Origin: Pseudomonadota bacterium
GTDB lineage: Bacteria > Desulfobacterota > Desulfobacteria > Desulfobacterales > Desulfolunaceae
Reading direction: 5' to 3'
DNA: 64,000 nucleotides
Assembly: GCA_018818835.1 (NCBI GenBank)
Contig: JAHIRD010000148.1
Span: forward strand, 1 to 64,000
The notes under the pieces were generated by a model. The model did not search any database. It was not told the DNA's origin and saw nothing but the letters and a program-made list of their open reading frames with translations. Positions within the stretch are counted from its first letter, which is position 1, and each line of letters begins with the position of its first letter. Both the position numbers and the translations under genes were made by a program. Shown piece by piece: positions 1 to 7,593 of the stretch.

Positions 1-126
1 CTTGATCATAAAAATTGCCTTTATATTATTGATAATATTAGACTTCTTTATCAAATTTCAATGAAAAAGGCAAGTGTTAAATTTGCAATTTTATAATTTT
101 TTCAGTAACTTAACTTGAATTACTTT

Positions 127-393
127 TTACGAGTTCATCATAGCTGTTTCTAAAAATTCCGATTCTCCAAACGTAATGGCATCGGAGTAAAGCCTTATCT
201 GTTCTTTATAAGAAAACAAAACAGACTGGCTTTGTTTTGCACATGTAAAGTACGATTCGGATACAATGTTCAGTTCGTTTTTTATTCGCATTCCTAATAC
301 ATAACCCAAAACAGTTGACACCAAATACCCACCGACAACTATGCCGATACTCAGCCATATCTTCGTTGATATTTTGAAAGGTTTTATGAGCAT
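127..393 (-). pseudogene. Truncated N-terminus of a membrane sensor (chemoreceptor or kinase type)
   Basis: An 88-residue reading frame starts with a basic segment, then one hydrophobic helix (about residues 12-34, containing WLSIGIVVGGYLVSTVLGY), then the start of an extracytoplasmic helical region rich in Lys/Gln/Ser. This is how the large membrane sensors of Desulfobacterales begin (first TM followed by a four-helix-like input domain). The frame stops after 88 codons, and no second TM, HAMP, MCP or kinase part follows in any frame down to base 1. I infer a 3'-truncated remnant. A genuine small single-pass protein is the alternative. Confidence 0.5.
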
Positions 394-921
394 GAAAATT
401 CCTTCTGGAATGAATGGCGTTGAAAGACAAAATATAGTTTTCTATAAAACGGGAGGCGTTATAATCACAAAAGATTTTCCTAAGAATGAAATCGAGTTCA
501 ATATTAATTCGCACTCGTGTGAGAATGGGGGATGGCAAAGATTCCTACGAAAACCATTGAAAAAAAGTTGTTAACAATCCCAATGTCTTACTGATTATAT
601 CAATATGCATTTGGTAAAGCAATCCCCATTGTTGACATGAATGTAAAATTCCACCACTCAAGGTCAAGCTGTATAGACAAAGCTCAAGAACTTGGCGATT
701 CAATATTTCTCCAGTTTTGGGTTGGTGTGCTTTAAGCGCAGCGAACCCCTTGATAAGGGATAACAATCAAGTATTTTAAATGCCCTTACTTGAAACCAGA
801 GGAATAGAAATGATTGATTCTTGGTTCCAGGGGGTTCCATACAGTTCAAGCTAAATATCTCACAAAATCTTTTCCTATGACATTGTTTCATTAATATTTA
901 ATTCAAGTGATGGGATGAAAC
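394..921. other. Intergenic, no supported gene
   Basis: AT-rich stretch between the sensor remnant and the terminator of the flavin oxidoreductase gene. Short open frames occur on both strands, but none has a recognisable domain, a good ribosome site or convincing codon use. It may hold further decayed sequence. Confidence 0.5.
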
Positions 922-960
922 AAAATGACATCCGACGTTAAACACCGCGGATGTCATTTT
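922..960 (-). terminator. Hairpin terminator after the flavin oxidoreductase gene
   Basis: A perfect 13-bp inverted repeat (922-934 pairs with 948-960, 13-base loop) starts with AAAA and ends with TTTT, so the stem is followed by T residues on either strand. It lies 44 bases past the stop codon at 1004, as expected for a Rho-independent, possibly bidirectional terminator. Confidence 0.75.
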
Positions 961-1003
961 TTGTGCTGTGGAGAAGAATGAATATTTTTTTGATATGAAC
1001 TGT

Positions 1004-2356
1004 CTATCTTACGGTTCGGCCGCGGAGCGGTCTCCAGCAATTTTCTATGATATCAAGCTCTCTTTTCCACCAGGGCCGTTCAAGGGCAGGCATGGGGGCA
1101 CGAATCAGCCCTTCGGGGAGAATGGATTCCTCTTTTTTCCAGGGGCCGATTTTGTATTCATCCATAACGTACTCTCTCCCCAGGTTTGGATTGTCGGGAC
1201 ATGCTGGAACCAGTCCGGCCAGGCATCTCATCAGGCAGGTGTTGCATCGTTTACAGCGTACGATTTCTTTTTCCCGTCCCTGCATCAGCTTGTTGACATA
1301 TTCGGGGTCGGTAAAAAGCTGGCGACCCATGGCCTGAATATCGTATTTGCCTACGGCGATATTGGCATTGATTTTAACAGGATCATGCTGTGATGTTATA
1401 ATGACGGGTATTTTCAATGCTTTCTTGAACGCTTCACCATGTTCTGGGAAATGCTTTGAGCGATCCATATCTGTTACCAGATGCCCCCCTTCTTCATAGC
1501 CTGCGCCATCGGAAAGGCTGATATAATCCGCCCCTCTGCTCTGGAGATCCAGCGCGAGATCAATCATTTCCTCTTCGGTCAGGCCGCCTTCCATATGTTC
1601 TTCCGCACTGATCCTTACACCCACGGCAACACCGGGGCAGGCATAACGAATCTGTTCCATGACTTCGTTTAGAAACCGTTTTCTATTTCGCCATTCACCG
1701 CCATACAAATCGGTTCGTTTGTTGGATAAGGGGGAAAGAAACTCATGTTCAAGATACCCATGGGGTGCGTGAATTTCAATGACATCAAACCCTGCCGTAA
1801 CAGCCAGCTGGCAACTGCCTGCAAATTCTTTCTGCTCTTTGTGTATCTCGGATATGGGCATTTCCCGTGTCATCTGACCGGTTAGAAACGTTCTTGGATG
1901 TTCGGCGATTCTGTAGGCATCGAGAACTCCCTTTGCAGCCGAACTTGCCGAAATTTCATAGGGCAGGCCGCCGGTTGGGGCAGGGGCCAGTTTTTCATGG
2001 TCGTATGAGTGACCTTGCCGCCCAAATCCTATGGTCATCTGGGCCGCTGCTTTTGATCCAAAGTAATGGATTCGGTCTGTGAGCATGTTTAAGCCCTGAA
2101 GATGCCCCTGATTGTAACAGTACAAATTCCTTCCCCAGACAAATTCCGAGGCAAGCCGGGTTCCCATGATTGCACCGGTGCTCACAAGCGCAGCGCCCCC
2201 CTTGGCCCGTGCGGCGAAATAGGAGAGCATCTGCTCTGTCGATTCGCCATTATGACCGGACATTGTTTCATTCATGGGTGCCAGAACAATTCTATTTTTC
2301 AGCTCAACCGGGCCAATTTTTATCGGGCTTAGAATGTGTTCGAATTTCTTTTGCAT
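1004..2356 (-). CDS. NADH:flavin oxidoreductase, Old Yellow Enzyme family, with 4Fe-4S motif
   Basis: 450 residues. The N-terminal TIM barrel of the OYE/2,4-dienoyl-CoA reductase family is clear: LKNRIVLAPM near residues 19-28, the substrate-anion pair His196/His199 in EIHAPHGYLEHEFLSPLSNK, then the DLYGG and NR..F signatures. A cysteine-rich stretch at residues 368-386 (CKRCNTC...C...C) followed by NLGRE matches the 4Fe-4S site of the dienoyl-CoA reductase / trimethylamine dehydrogenase branch. The FAD/NAD(P) Rossmann domain of full-length members (about 640-680 residues) is missing, so electrons must come from a separate partner. The family reduces activated C=C bonds; enoyl-CoA or enoate substrates fit the nearby beta-oxidation operon, but the substrate is unknown. 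The start is fixed by AGGAGG at about 2365-2371. Confidence 0.85.
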   Translation of the reverse strand: MQKKFEHILSPIKIGPVELKNRIVLAPMNETMSGHNGESTEQMLSYFAARAKGGAALVSTGAIMGTRLASEFVWGRNLYCYNQGHLQGLNMLTDRIHYFGSKAAAQMTIGFGRQGHSYDHEKLAPAPTGGLPYEISASSAAKGVLDAYRIAEHPRTFLTGQMTREMPISEIHKEQKEFAGSCQLAVTAGFDVIEIHAPHGYLEHEFLSPLSNKRTDLYGGEWRNRKRFLNEVMEQIRYACPGVAVGVRISAEEHMEGGLTEEEMIDLALDLQSRGADYISLSDGAGYEEGGHLVTDMDRSKHFPEHGEAFKKALKIPVIITSQHDPVKINANIAVGKYDIQAMGRQLFTDPEYVNKLMQGREKEIVRCKRCNTCLMRCLAGLVPACPDNPNLGREYVMDEYKIGPWKKEESILPEGLIRAPMPALERPWWKRELDIIENCWRPLRGRTVR

Positions 2357-2371
2357 GTATAAATCCTCCTG

Positions 2372-2967
2372 TTAAACATTAATATTAATTGCACCTCGGA
2401 TATGGCTCGAAGCTGTGCCAAAAGCGTTTTATTGAATTGGCTTCTAACAACCGTGAATTTTAATATATAAAAACAGATGAAAAATATATTGTGAATTAAT
2501 AAACATGACGTGTCATATTTATAGTATGTAGTATGGACCTTGTCAATATTAATTTTCAATTTTTCATTAACGGGGATCAAAGAATATTAATGGCGTATGG
2601 TAGGAATATAATTAATAAATATAGGCTATTAAATAGGTGTGTAAATAAATTGCCGGAATTTGCTTATAGCACAGTGTGCCGATTTATGACGGAAGTGACC
2701 ACGAATCGTTCGAAATTGCAAAACGAGGTTTTATATAAACTAAATAATGAAATGTCGTTTTTAGATTAACAATGATAATCTTATTTATCATTATCCCATG
2801 TGGGGATGATTCACATTAACGCCAAGATGAATGCATACTAAATTTTTTTATGGAATGGATGCAAATAGTCACTATCCCAGTGAATAAAAACACCAATAGG
2901 ATTTGGGTAAACAGTTTGAATAGGTAGAAAACGGTCTTTCATATCTATAACACGAATCTAAGTATTT
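2372..2967. other. Long AT-rich intergenic region with small palindromes
   Basis: About 600 bases upstream of the oxidoreductase gene and downstream of the toxin gene. A 78-codon open frame on the plus strand (2533-2769) has no ribosome site or domain. Two short inverted repeats stand out: ATGAC-GT-GTCAT at 2505-2516 and AATGATAA/TTATCATT at 2771-2792. No gene is supported. Confidence 0.5.
2505..2516. promoter_or_regulatory. Small palindrome upstream of the flavin oxidoreductase gene
   Basis: ATGAC-GT-GTCAT, a 5-bp perfect inverted repeat with a 2-base centre, about 150 bp upstream of the start at 2356 in an AT-rich stretch. The size suits a dimeric regulator; none is identified. Confidence 0.25.
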
Positions 2968-3300
2968 TTACCTGGCCATCAATAAACGTCGTTGAAGAAC
3001 AGTATGCATGTCACGTCGTCCATCGACAATCAGCATGATAAAGACTTTTTTGCCAATGATTCGGTAGAGAATCCGGTAGGGTTTGAAGAAGATTTCTCTA
3101 TATTCACGAATTCCAAGTTCGATTAATTCTTTGGGGTATACGCCCCTTTCAGGTATGTCGGATAATGATGAAACGGCAACCTCAATCCGGTCCAAGACAT
3201 AATCGGCTTTTGAGGGAGAGTCGTGGGAAGAGATATATTGATAAAGTTCCTTGAGATCGTGAGCAGCATCCTGGGTCAGAAAAACATCGAAATGTTTCAC
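2968..3300 (-). CDS. ParE/RelE-type toxin
   Basis: 110 residues when started at the GTG at 3298-3300, one base after the antitoxin TGA (3302-3304). The longer upstream extension in this frame overlaps the antitoxin and has no family resemblance, so the GTG is preferred. The protein has the ParE/RelE plan: an N-terminal helical pair (DAAHDLKELYQYIS), ADYVLDRIE helix, SLSDIPERGVYPKEL loop, then the beta strands YREIFFKPYRILYRI and VFIMLIVDGRRDMHTVL. Members poison either gyrase (ParE) or translating ribosomes (RelE); sequence alone does not decide. It forms an operon with the upstream antitoxin gene and would be neutralised by it. Confidence 0.85.
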   Translation of the reverse strand: MKHFDVFLTQDAAHDLKELYQYISSHDSPSKADYVLDRIEVAVSSLSDIPERGVYPKELIELGIREYREIFFKPYRILYRIIGKKVFIMLIVDGRRDMHTVLQRRLLMAR

Positions 3301-3301
3301 G

Positions 3302-3574
3302 TCACACTCCGGATTTGGTGCGAAGCGTTTTGAACACATCGGCAGCCGGCAAAATTTCCCCATGGTCAATCTGTTGGTTCCCAAGGGCTAATATTTTTAA
3401 AAGGGCAAGAGTTTGCTGGGTTTGCTCGAAGCTCTTTATATCCTGAATCACCACTTTGGCTTCACCGTTTTGAGTAATGACCAAGGGATCGTGCTCATCA
3501 GCCATGGTTCTAATAATTTCTGCTGCATGGGCCTTGAGATAACTGATCGGTTTAATTCGTTCGGAAAGTTTCAT
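3302..3574 (-). CDS. Phd/YefM-type antitoxin
   Basis: 90 residues. The N-terminal half has the Phd/YefM fold signature: basic MKLSERIKPISYLKAHAAEI, then PLVITQNGEAKVVIQDIKSFEQ, which forms the DNA-binding dimer and operator contact. The C-terminal part is low-complexity helical and should bind the toxin. It is first in a two-gene operon with a one-base gap to the toxin GTG. The ribosome site AAAGGATG precedes the ATG at 3574. Upstream is a near-consensus promoter flanked by inverted CCTTTATAGG-type repeats, fitting conditional cooperative autoregulation known for this family. Confidence 0.88.
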   Translation of the reverse strand: MKLSERIKPISYLKAHAAEIIRTMADEHDPLVITQNGEAKVVIQDIKSFEQTQQTLALLKILALGNQQIDHGEILPAADVFKTLRTKSGV

Positions 3575-3582
3575 GGCATCAT

Positions 3583-3657
3583 CCTTTATAGGTTATGACT
3601 AAATATAGTCTTTAAACAGGTCGTGTGTCAACGTGAAATAAACATAACCTTTATAGG
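3583..3657 (-). promoter_or_regulatory. Toxin-antitoxin promoter and candidate operators
   Basis: On the minus strand TTGACA (3626-3631) and TATATT (3602-3607) are 18 bp apart, a strong sigma-70 promoter. It is bracketed by inverted copies of CCTWTAWAGGTTAT at 3583-3596 and 3644-3657, the first between -10 and the start codon. This is the arrangement expected for antitoxin binding; the assignment as operators is inference. Confidence 0.65.
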
Positions 3658-3681
3658 AAAATGATTATGTAACCCTATATT

Positions 3682-3714
3682 CCCTGTCTCCCGGGTCAGA
3701 TCCGGGGGACAGGG
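3682..3714 (-). terminator. GC-rich hairpin after the beta-oxidation operon
   Basis: 13-bp inverted repeat (3682-3694 with 3702-3714) with one T/C mismatch that becomes a G-U pair in RNA, 7-base loop. It lies about 50 bases past the end of the ferredoxin-nitroreductase gene and before the toxin-antitoxin promoter. There is no clear T-run, so it may be a transcript-stabilising hairpin or a REP-like element rather than a true terminator. Confidence 0.45.
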
Positions 3715-3761
3715 TCAGGCGTCTTGGATGTTAAGACGTTTAACTCTTTCGTTATTGTCTC

Positions 3762-4769
3762 TTATTCAATCCATGTGGTGGGCGGGGTATCCCTGGCAAC
3801 AATGCCGTCGATCTTTCCCTTGGGAAACCCTAAGGCAACACTGGTGACGGCTTCAAAGGGATATTTTATGCCTATTTTTTTCCTGAACCCTGCCATGATG
3901 GGATAGGACAGGGGGACCATGGGCAGGGAGACGATGCAGGAGCCAAGGCCCAGGGAATGGGCGGCAAGAACCATGTTCTGGACACATATCCCGGCATCCA
4001 GATCCGGGTTGCTGATGCCGTGTTTGTTTTTTAAAATAAGAATGACCACAGGGGCATTAAAATAGATTTCACCTTTGTTTCGATCTGCCTTTTCCATGGC
4101 TGTGATGGGCCGGGGATCGAATTTGTTGACCATCAGATAGCTGGACACGGAGACGAAGATGTTTTTCCACAGTTTCCGTTTCCCATTTTTGCTCAGGTAC
4201 ACGTTCTTGATCAGGCGGAGAACGGTCATGGATCGGGTTTCAAGTTCCCGGATTACAGCCTGGTCGGTGATGACCATGAAATGATAGGGTTGACAGTTTC
4301 CGGCAGATGGGGCGAATCGCCCGGCTTCAAGGATCCGGTTGATTACGTCCCGGGTAGGCGCTTCTTTTTTGAACAGCCGGTTGGATCTTCGGGAGTAAAT
4401 CAGGCGTTCGACCTCGGTCAGATCCTTTTCAATATCGCTGTATTCCGGGGTCTCTTTGGCTCCGAAGGGGTTGGGCGGGGCGACTGTTCGGGTGAGAAAA
4501 CTTTTATACCGGCCCTTTGGAATTGAAAAATTTCCAGTAACGCCCATGGCTCCGGTGGGGCAGACGGCAATGCAGTTGTGGCAATTGATGCAGGCTTCCT
4601 TGAATCCTCCGAATCCCACCGGAGTCGGAATCTCACCTTTAGTCCATGTAAAGCCTCCAGAGGGGCAGGACTCGTAACACCTTCCGCATCGTGAGCAGGT
4701 GTCGACATTTATGGTTCGTATGGGAAAATTCATGTCAGGCATGTAGGCCTGTTTGAGAAAATCCAGCAT
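3762..4769 (-). CDS. Ferredoxin-nitroreductase fusion protein
   Basis: 335 residues from the ATG at 4769, chosen because AGGAGG (4775-4780) lies just upstream; a second ATG 24 bases earlier lacks a site. Residues about 20-80 carry two ferredoxin-type 4Fe-4S motifs: CSRCGRCYESCP and CINCHNCIAVCP. The rest is an FMN-binding nitroreductase domain: RLIYSRRSNRLFKKEAP, RILEAGRFAPSAGNCQPYHF, and a C-terminal LAAHSLGLGSC segment. Such fusions pass electrons from an iron-sulfur donor to flavin and often act on enoyl-CoA or quinone-like substrates. As last gene of the thiolase / dehydrogenase / ligase operon, it could be the electron acceptor or a redox step for a CoA thioester, which is inference. Confidence 0.85.
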   Translation of the reverse strand: MLDFLKQAYMPDMNFPIRTINVDTCSRCGRCYESCPSGGFTWTKGEIPTPVGFGGFKEACINCHNCIAVCPTGAMGVTGNFSIPKGRYKSFLTRTVAPPNPFGAKETPEYSDIEKDLTEVERLIYSRRSNRLFKKEAPTRDVINRILEAGRFAPSAGNCQPYHFMVITDQAVIRELETRSMTVLRLIKNVYLSKNGKRKLWKNIFVSVSSYLMVNKFDPRPITAMEKADRNKGEIYFNAPVVILILKNKHGISNPDLDAGICVQNMVLAAHSLGLGSCIVSLPMVPLSYPIMAGFRKKIGIKYPFEAVTSVALGFPKGKIDGIVARDTPPTTWIE

Positions 4770-4802
4770 GGGTTCCTCCTGATCGCGCGTCATTTAAAAG
4801 GT

Positions 4803-6401
4803 TTATAATTTAATTACATTGTCTGCATCCGGGCTGAAACTGTCCTTTAACACCCGTGAAAGAGCTTTTTCCGAAATGGTTTTCGGTATTTCCGGAACGA
4901 TCTGCAGATAGCTGGGCACCGCGTTTCGTTCAAGGGTGTTGATACACCGTTGCCTGATTTGGACCATATCCAGGGTTTTTCCGGGGAATGGCGCTATGGC
5001 TGCAACAATATCGGATTCTCCCGGTGCACCCGACTCGGCAGGAATACCATACACACAAACTTCCGAGACGCTTTCTTCGGTTCCGATTATTTTTTCGATC
5101 ACATCGGGTTGTACAAAATCACCCTGGCGTCTCAGGCCGCCGCCCACCCTGAAGTCAAAAAACAGATACCCGTTCTTGTCCCTGTGACAGATGTCTCCGG
5201 TTCTCAACCAGCCGCCCCGGGTCTTGTCATCAGAAGCTTTTTTCTTTCCAAAGTAGGTGACATTGGTTTTTCCAAAGGTCATTTTACAGATCAGTTCCCC
5301 CTGGGTATTGGGTGGCATCTCCCGGTCATTGTCATCGACAATTTTCATGCGGTACATCAGGGGATTGGGTTTTCCAAAGGAGCCCACAGGGCCTTTGCCT
5401 GCTTTTTTGTAGGCAACGCCGCCTTCAACCGCAGCGTACCATTCAAATATGTTGACCTTGAATCGCGCTTCGAAATCTTCCCAGATGGCTTTGGGCGTTC
5501 CGGCACTGATGACGGTTCTGACAGGGTTGTCTGCATCGTCGGGTCTGGGGATTTCATTGAAAATGCCCGCCATCATGCCTCCCAGAAGGGAAAAGGTGGT
5601 GCAGCCATATTTACGGCAGATGTCCCAGATCATGCTTTTGGTAAATTTTTCACCGATGACACCATGGACATGCTTTTTGGATAAAATAGGAAAAACCGTG
5701 ACGGACTGGGCATTCCCATGTGTCATAGACAAACCGGTGTATGGGACATCGCCTTTTTTATACTTCCAGATCATACGGTTTAATATGCCGTAGGCCCTGA
5801 GGCGGTCCCCTTTTAAAACAACCCCTTTGGGGTCACCGGTTGTTCCTGATGTATGGATGATCTGAACTGGATTTTTTGGATTAAAGGGCACCACCTTGTC
5901 CGGAAGATCCGGGCTTTCATTTAAAAGAATCTGATTGAGGGAGGGGTAGGTATCATGGACAGGGATTCCATGGTGCTTTTTGTAAAGAACACCAACAATG
6001 CGGGCTCCTTTAAGACCGTTTTCAATATCTTTCAGATTGTCCAGGAACTCATCGGAAAGAATGATTCCTTTGGACTGGGTGTTGTTGATTTGGAACAGTA
6101 GTTTTTCTCCCTTGGACCTGGGGTCCACGGGCACGGCAATGGCACCGATGGACATGGCGGCAAACAGGGAATATAAAAATTCCGGATGGTTCCGCATGAG
6201 AAGGGTGACCGCATCACCTTTGCCGATCCCCGCTTTGATAAGGGCATGGGAAATCCGGTTGGTCTGGGTGAAAATGTCACCCATGGTCACGGTTTCATCG
6301 GAGCCATCTGCGTTGACAAAGATGAACTTTTTTTCATCAGGATCAATGGTTCTGTATCTGAAACATTGGAATATGGGAAGTTTCGCCATTTTTCCGGGCA
6401 T
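4803..6401 (-). CDS. AMP-forming acyl-CoA synthetase (ligase)
   Basis: 532 residues, ANL superfamily. The phosphate-binding P-loop HTSGTTGDPKG is at 183-193. The YGxTE-like motif reads EWYAAVEGG; the LRTGD motif with conserved Asp is present; the hinge is degenerate (FRVGGG.RRQGDFVQPDVIE), and a C-terminal catalytic-type lysine falls near residue 512 in PKTISEKAL. It resembles the crotonobetaine/carnitine-CoA ligase (CaiC) and medium/aryl-acid ligase branch. It activates a carboxylic acid with ATP and CoA, the entry step for the operon's dehydrogenases and thiolase. AAGGAG precedes the ATG at 6401. It lies between the second dehydrogenase (18-bp gap) and the nitroreductase (33-bp gap). The acid is not predictable from sequence. 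Confidence 0.87.
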   Translation of the reverse strand: MPGKMAKLPIFQCFRYRTIDPDEKKFIFVNADGSDETVTMGDIFTQTNRISHALIKAGIGKGDAVTLLMRNHPEFLYSLFAAMSIGAIAVPVDPRSKGEKLLFQINNTQSKGIILSDEFLDNLKDIENGLKGARIVGVLYKKHHGIPVHDTYPSLNQILLNESPDLPDKVVPFNPKNPVQIIHTSGTTGDPKGVVLKGDRLRAYGILNRMIWKYKKGDVPYTGLSMTHGNAQSVTVFPILSKKHVHGVIGEKFTKSMIWDICRKYGCTTFSLLGGMMAGIFNEIPRPDDADNPVRTVISAGTPKAIWEDFEARFKVNIFEWYAAVEGGVAYKKAGKGPVGSFGKPNPLMYRMKIVDDNDREMPPNTQGELICKMTFGKTNVTYFGKKKASDDKTRGGWLRTGDICHRDKNGYLFFDFRVGGGLRRQGDFVQPDVIEKIIGTEESVSEVCVYGIPAESGAPGESDIVAAIAPFPGKTLDMVQIRQRCINTLERNAVPSYLQIVPEIPKTISEKALSRVLKDSFSPDADNVIKL

Positions 6402-6419
6402 GACAATCTCCTTAACGTC

Positions 6420-7535
6420 TTAAATCATTTTTTCCAGGTACCGGATTTTTTTCACGGGGCACATGCCCAGAAGAGCCTGAAGCTGCTTGGCATCCCGGAA
6501 TCGTTTTTCCTGGCCGAAGTCCTTCATATAGCCCACACCGCCCATGGCTTGGACCCCATCGGTGGTCAGGTCGCAGGCCAGGCTCTGGACATGGAGGGCT
6601 GCGGCTCGTGAACCTGCTTCCCAGTCTTTATCTCTATTATCTACGGCATTGCAACTCTGGGTCACAATCATGTCCGACACCTTGATCTGGACAGCCATAT
6701 TGCCAAGAATCATTTTCATTTCAGACCATTGGATGATCTTTCGTCCACCCTGGTCACGCTTTTTGCCATAGTCCAGAGCTTCTTTAAATGAACCTTTCAT
6801 AATGCCCAGGGACATGGCTGCGGCTGCGGTGTGCATACGGTCTGCCATTTTATTGAAATAGTCAGGGCCCTTTCCTTCCTCTCCGATGAGTCGGGCCGGA
6901 ACTTTTTCAAAACGGGTATCAACAGACGGGCAGGCCCTTAATCCAAGGCTGAGTACCGGGTCACTTTTCCGGATACCGGCCTGACTCAGATCCACAAGGA
7001 AAAAGGAGTATCCGGTTTTATTTTTTGTCTTTGCTGCAACGATGGCATGTCCAGCTATACCGCCCAGGGTCAGGTAGTCCACAGGGCCCGATAAACAATA
7101 GGTTTCACCATCCGGGACAGCTTCCGGGAGATGGTTCGTTTCCGATGGATTGTTGAACACCGGTATGGCGATCAGTACATCGTTGATGTTTTTTTTGGCC
7201 ATGATGGGCCCAAGTTCTTTCTGGCTTCCTGTGGCAAGCATCAGATTCATGGCGGCCGAGTGGGTAAATATAATTCCACCCAGACTGCTGTCCTCGGTAC
7301 AGATGGACTCCAGAAGAACACACAAGGCGGTCATGCCATGGCCCAGTCCCCCTATGGATTCAGGCAGGATGGTATGAAAAAAATCCAGATCAAAGGCTTT
7401 TTCAAAGGTCGATTGAAAAAAAGGACCAAAGGGGAATTTGTCATTATTTTCACGTTCCGGGAACAGGACTTTGCGTGAAAATTCATGGGCTGCTTTTTCA
7501 AGCATGATTAATTCTTTATTGGTGATGGCAAGCAT
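6420..7535 (-). CDS. Acyl-CoA dehydrogenase-like protein lacking the usual catalytic Glu
   Basis: 371 residues from the ATG at 7535, supported by AAAGGAG just upstream; an in-frame start 34 codons earlier overlaps the preceding gene and lacks homology. The acyl-CoA dehydrogenase fold is clear: LPESIGGLGHG near the N-terminus, the QAMGGVGY FAD-contact motif, and RFRDAK near the C-terminus. Where the family has QIYEGT with the catalytic Glu, this protein has QALLGM (Leu356). The alternative Glu site used by isovaleryl-CoA dehydrogenase appears as Asp in KMADRMHTA. It follows a second, intact dehydrogenase by 58 bp. In mycobacterial steroid degradation, paired dehydrogenase genes form heterotetramers with one catalytically incomplete subunit; I infer that arrangement here. 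Confidence 0.82.
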   Translation of the reverse strand: MLAITNKELIMLEKAAHEFSRKVLFPERENNDKFPFGPFFQSTFEKAFDLDFFHTILPESIGGLGHGMTALCVLLESICTEDSSLGGIIFTHSAAMNLMLATGSQKELGPIMAKKNINDVLIAIPVFNNPSETNHLPEAVPDGETYCLSGPVDYLTLGGIAGHAIVAAKTKNKTGYSFFLVDLSQAGIRKSDPVLSLGLRACPSVDTRFEKVPARLIGEEGKGPDYFNKMADRMHTAAAAMSLGIMKGSFKEALDYGKKRDQGGRKIIQWSEMKMILGNMAVQIKVSDMIVTQSCNAVDNRDKDWEAGSRAAALHVQSLACDLTTDGVQAMGGVGYMKDFGQEKRFRDAKQLQALLGMCPVKKIRYLEKMI

Positions 7536-7593
7536 AAAAGGCTCCTTTAAGAAATACGGTTTATGGCTTAGGGTCCAATCCTGTGAGGCTGGC

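Noticed and set aside
2533-2769. 78-codon open frame as a small gene
   Set aside because: No ribosome site, no recognisable domain and AT-driven composition.
2771-2792. AATGATAA/TTATCATT repeat as a Fur box
   Set aside because: The spacing does not fit the 19-bp Fur consensus well and no gene start lies next to it; only gene ends are nearby.
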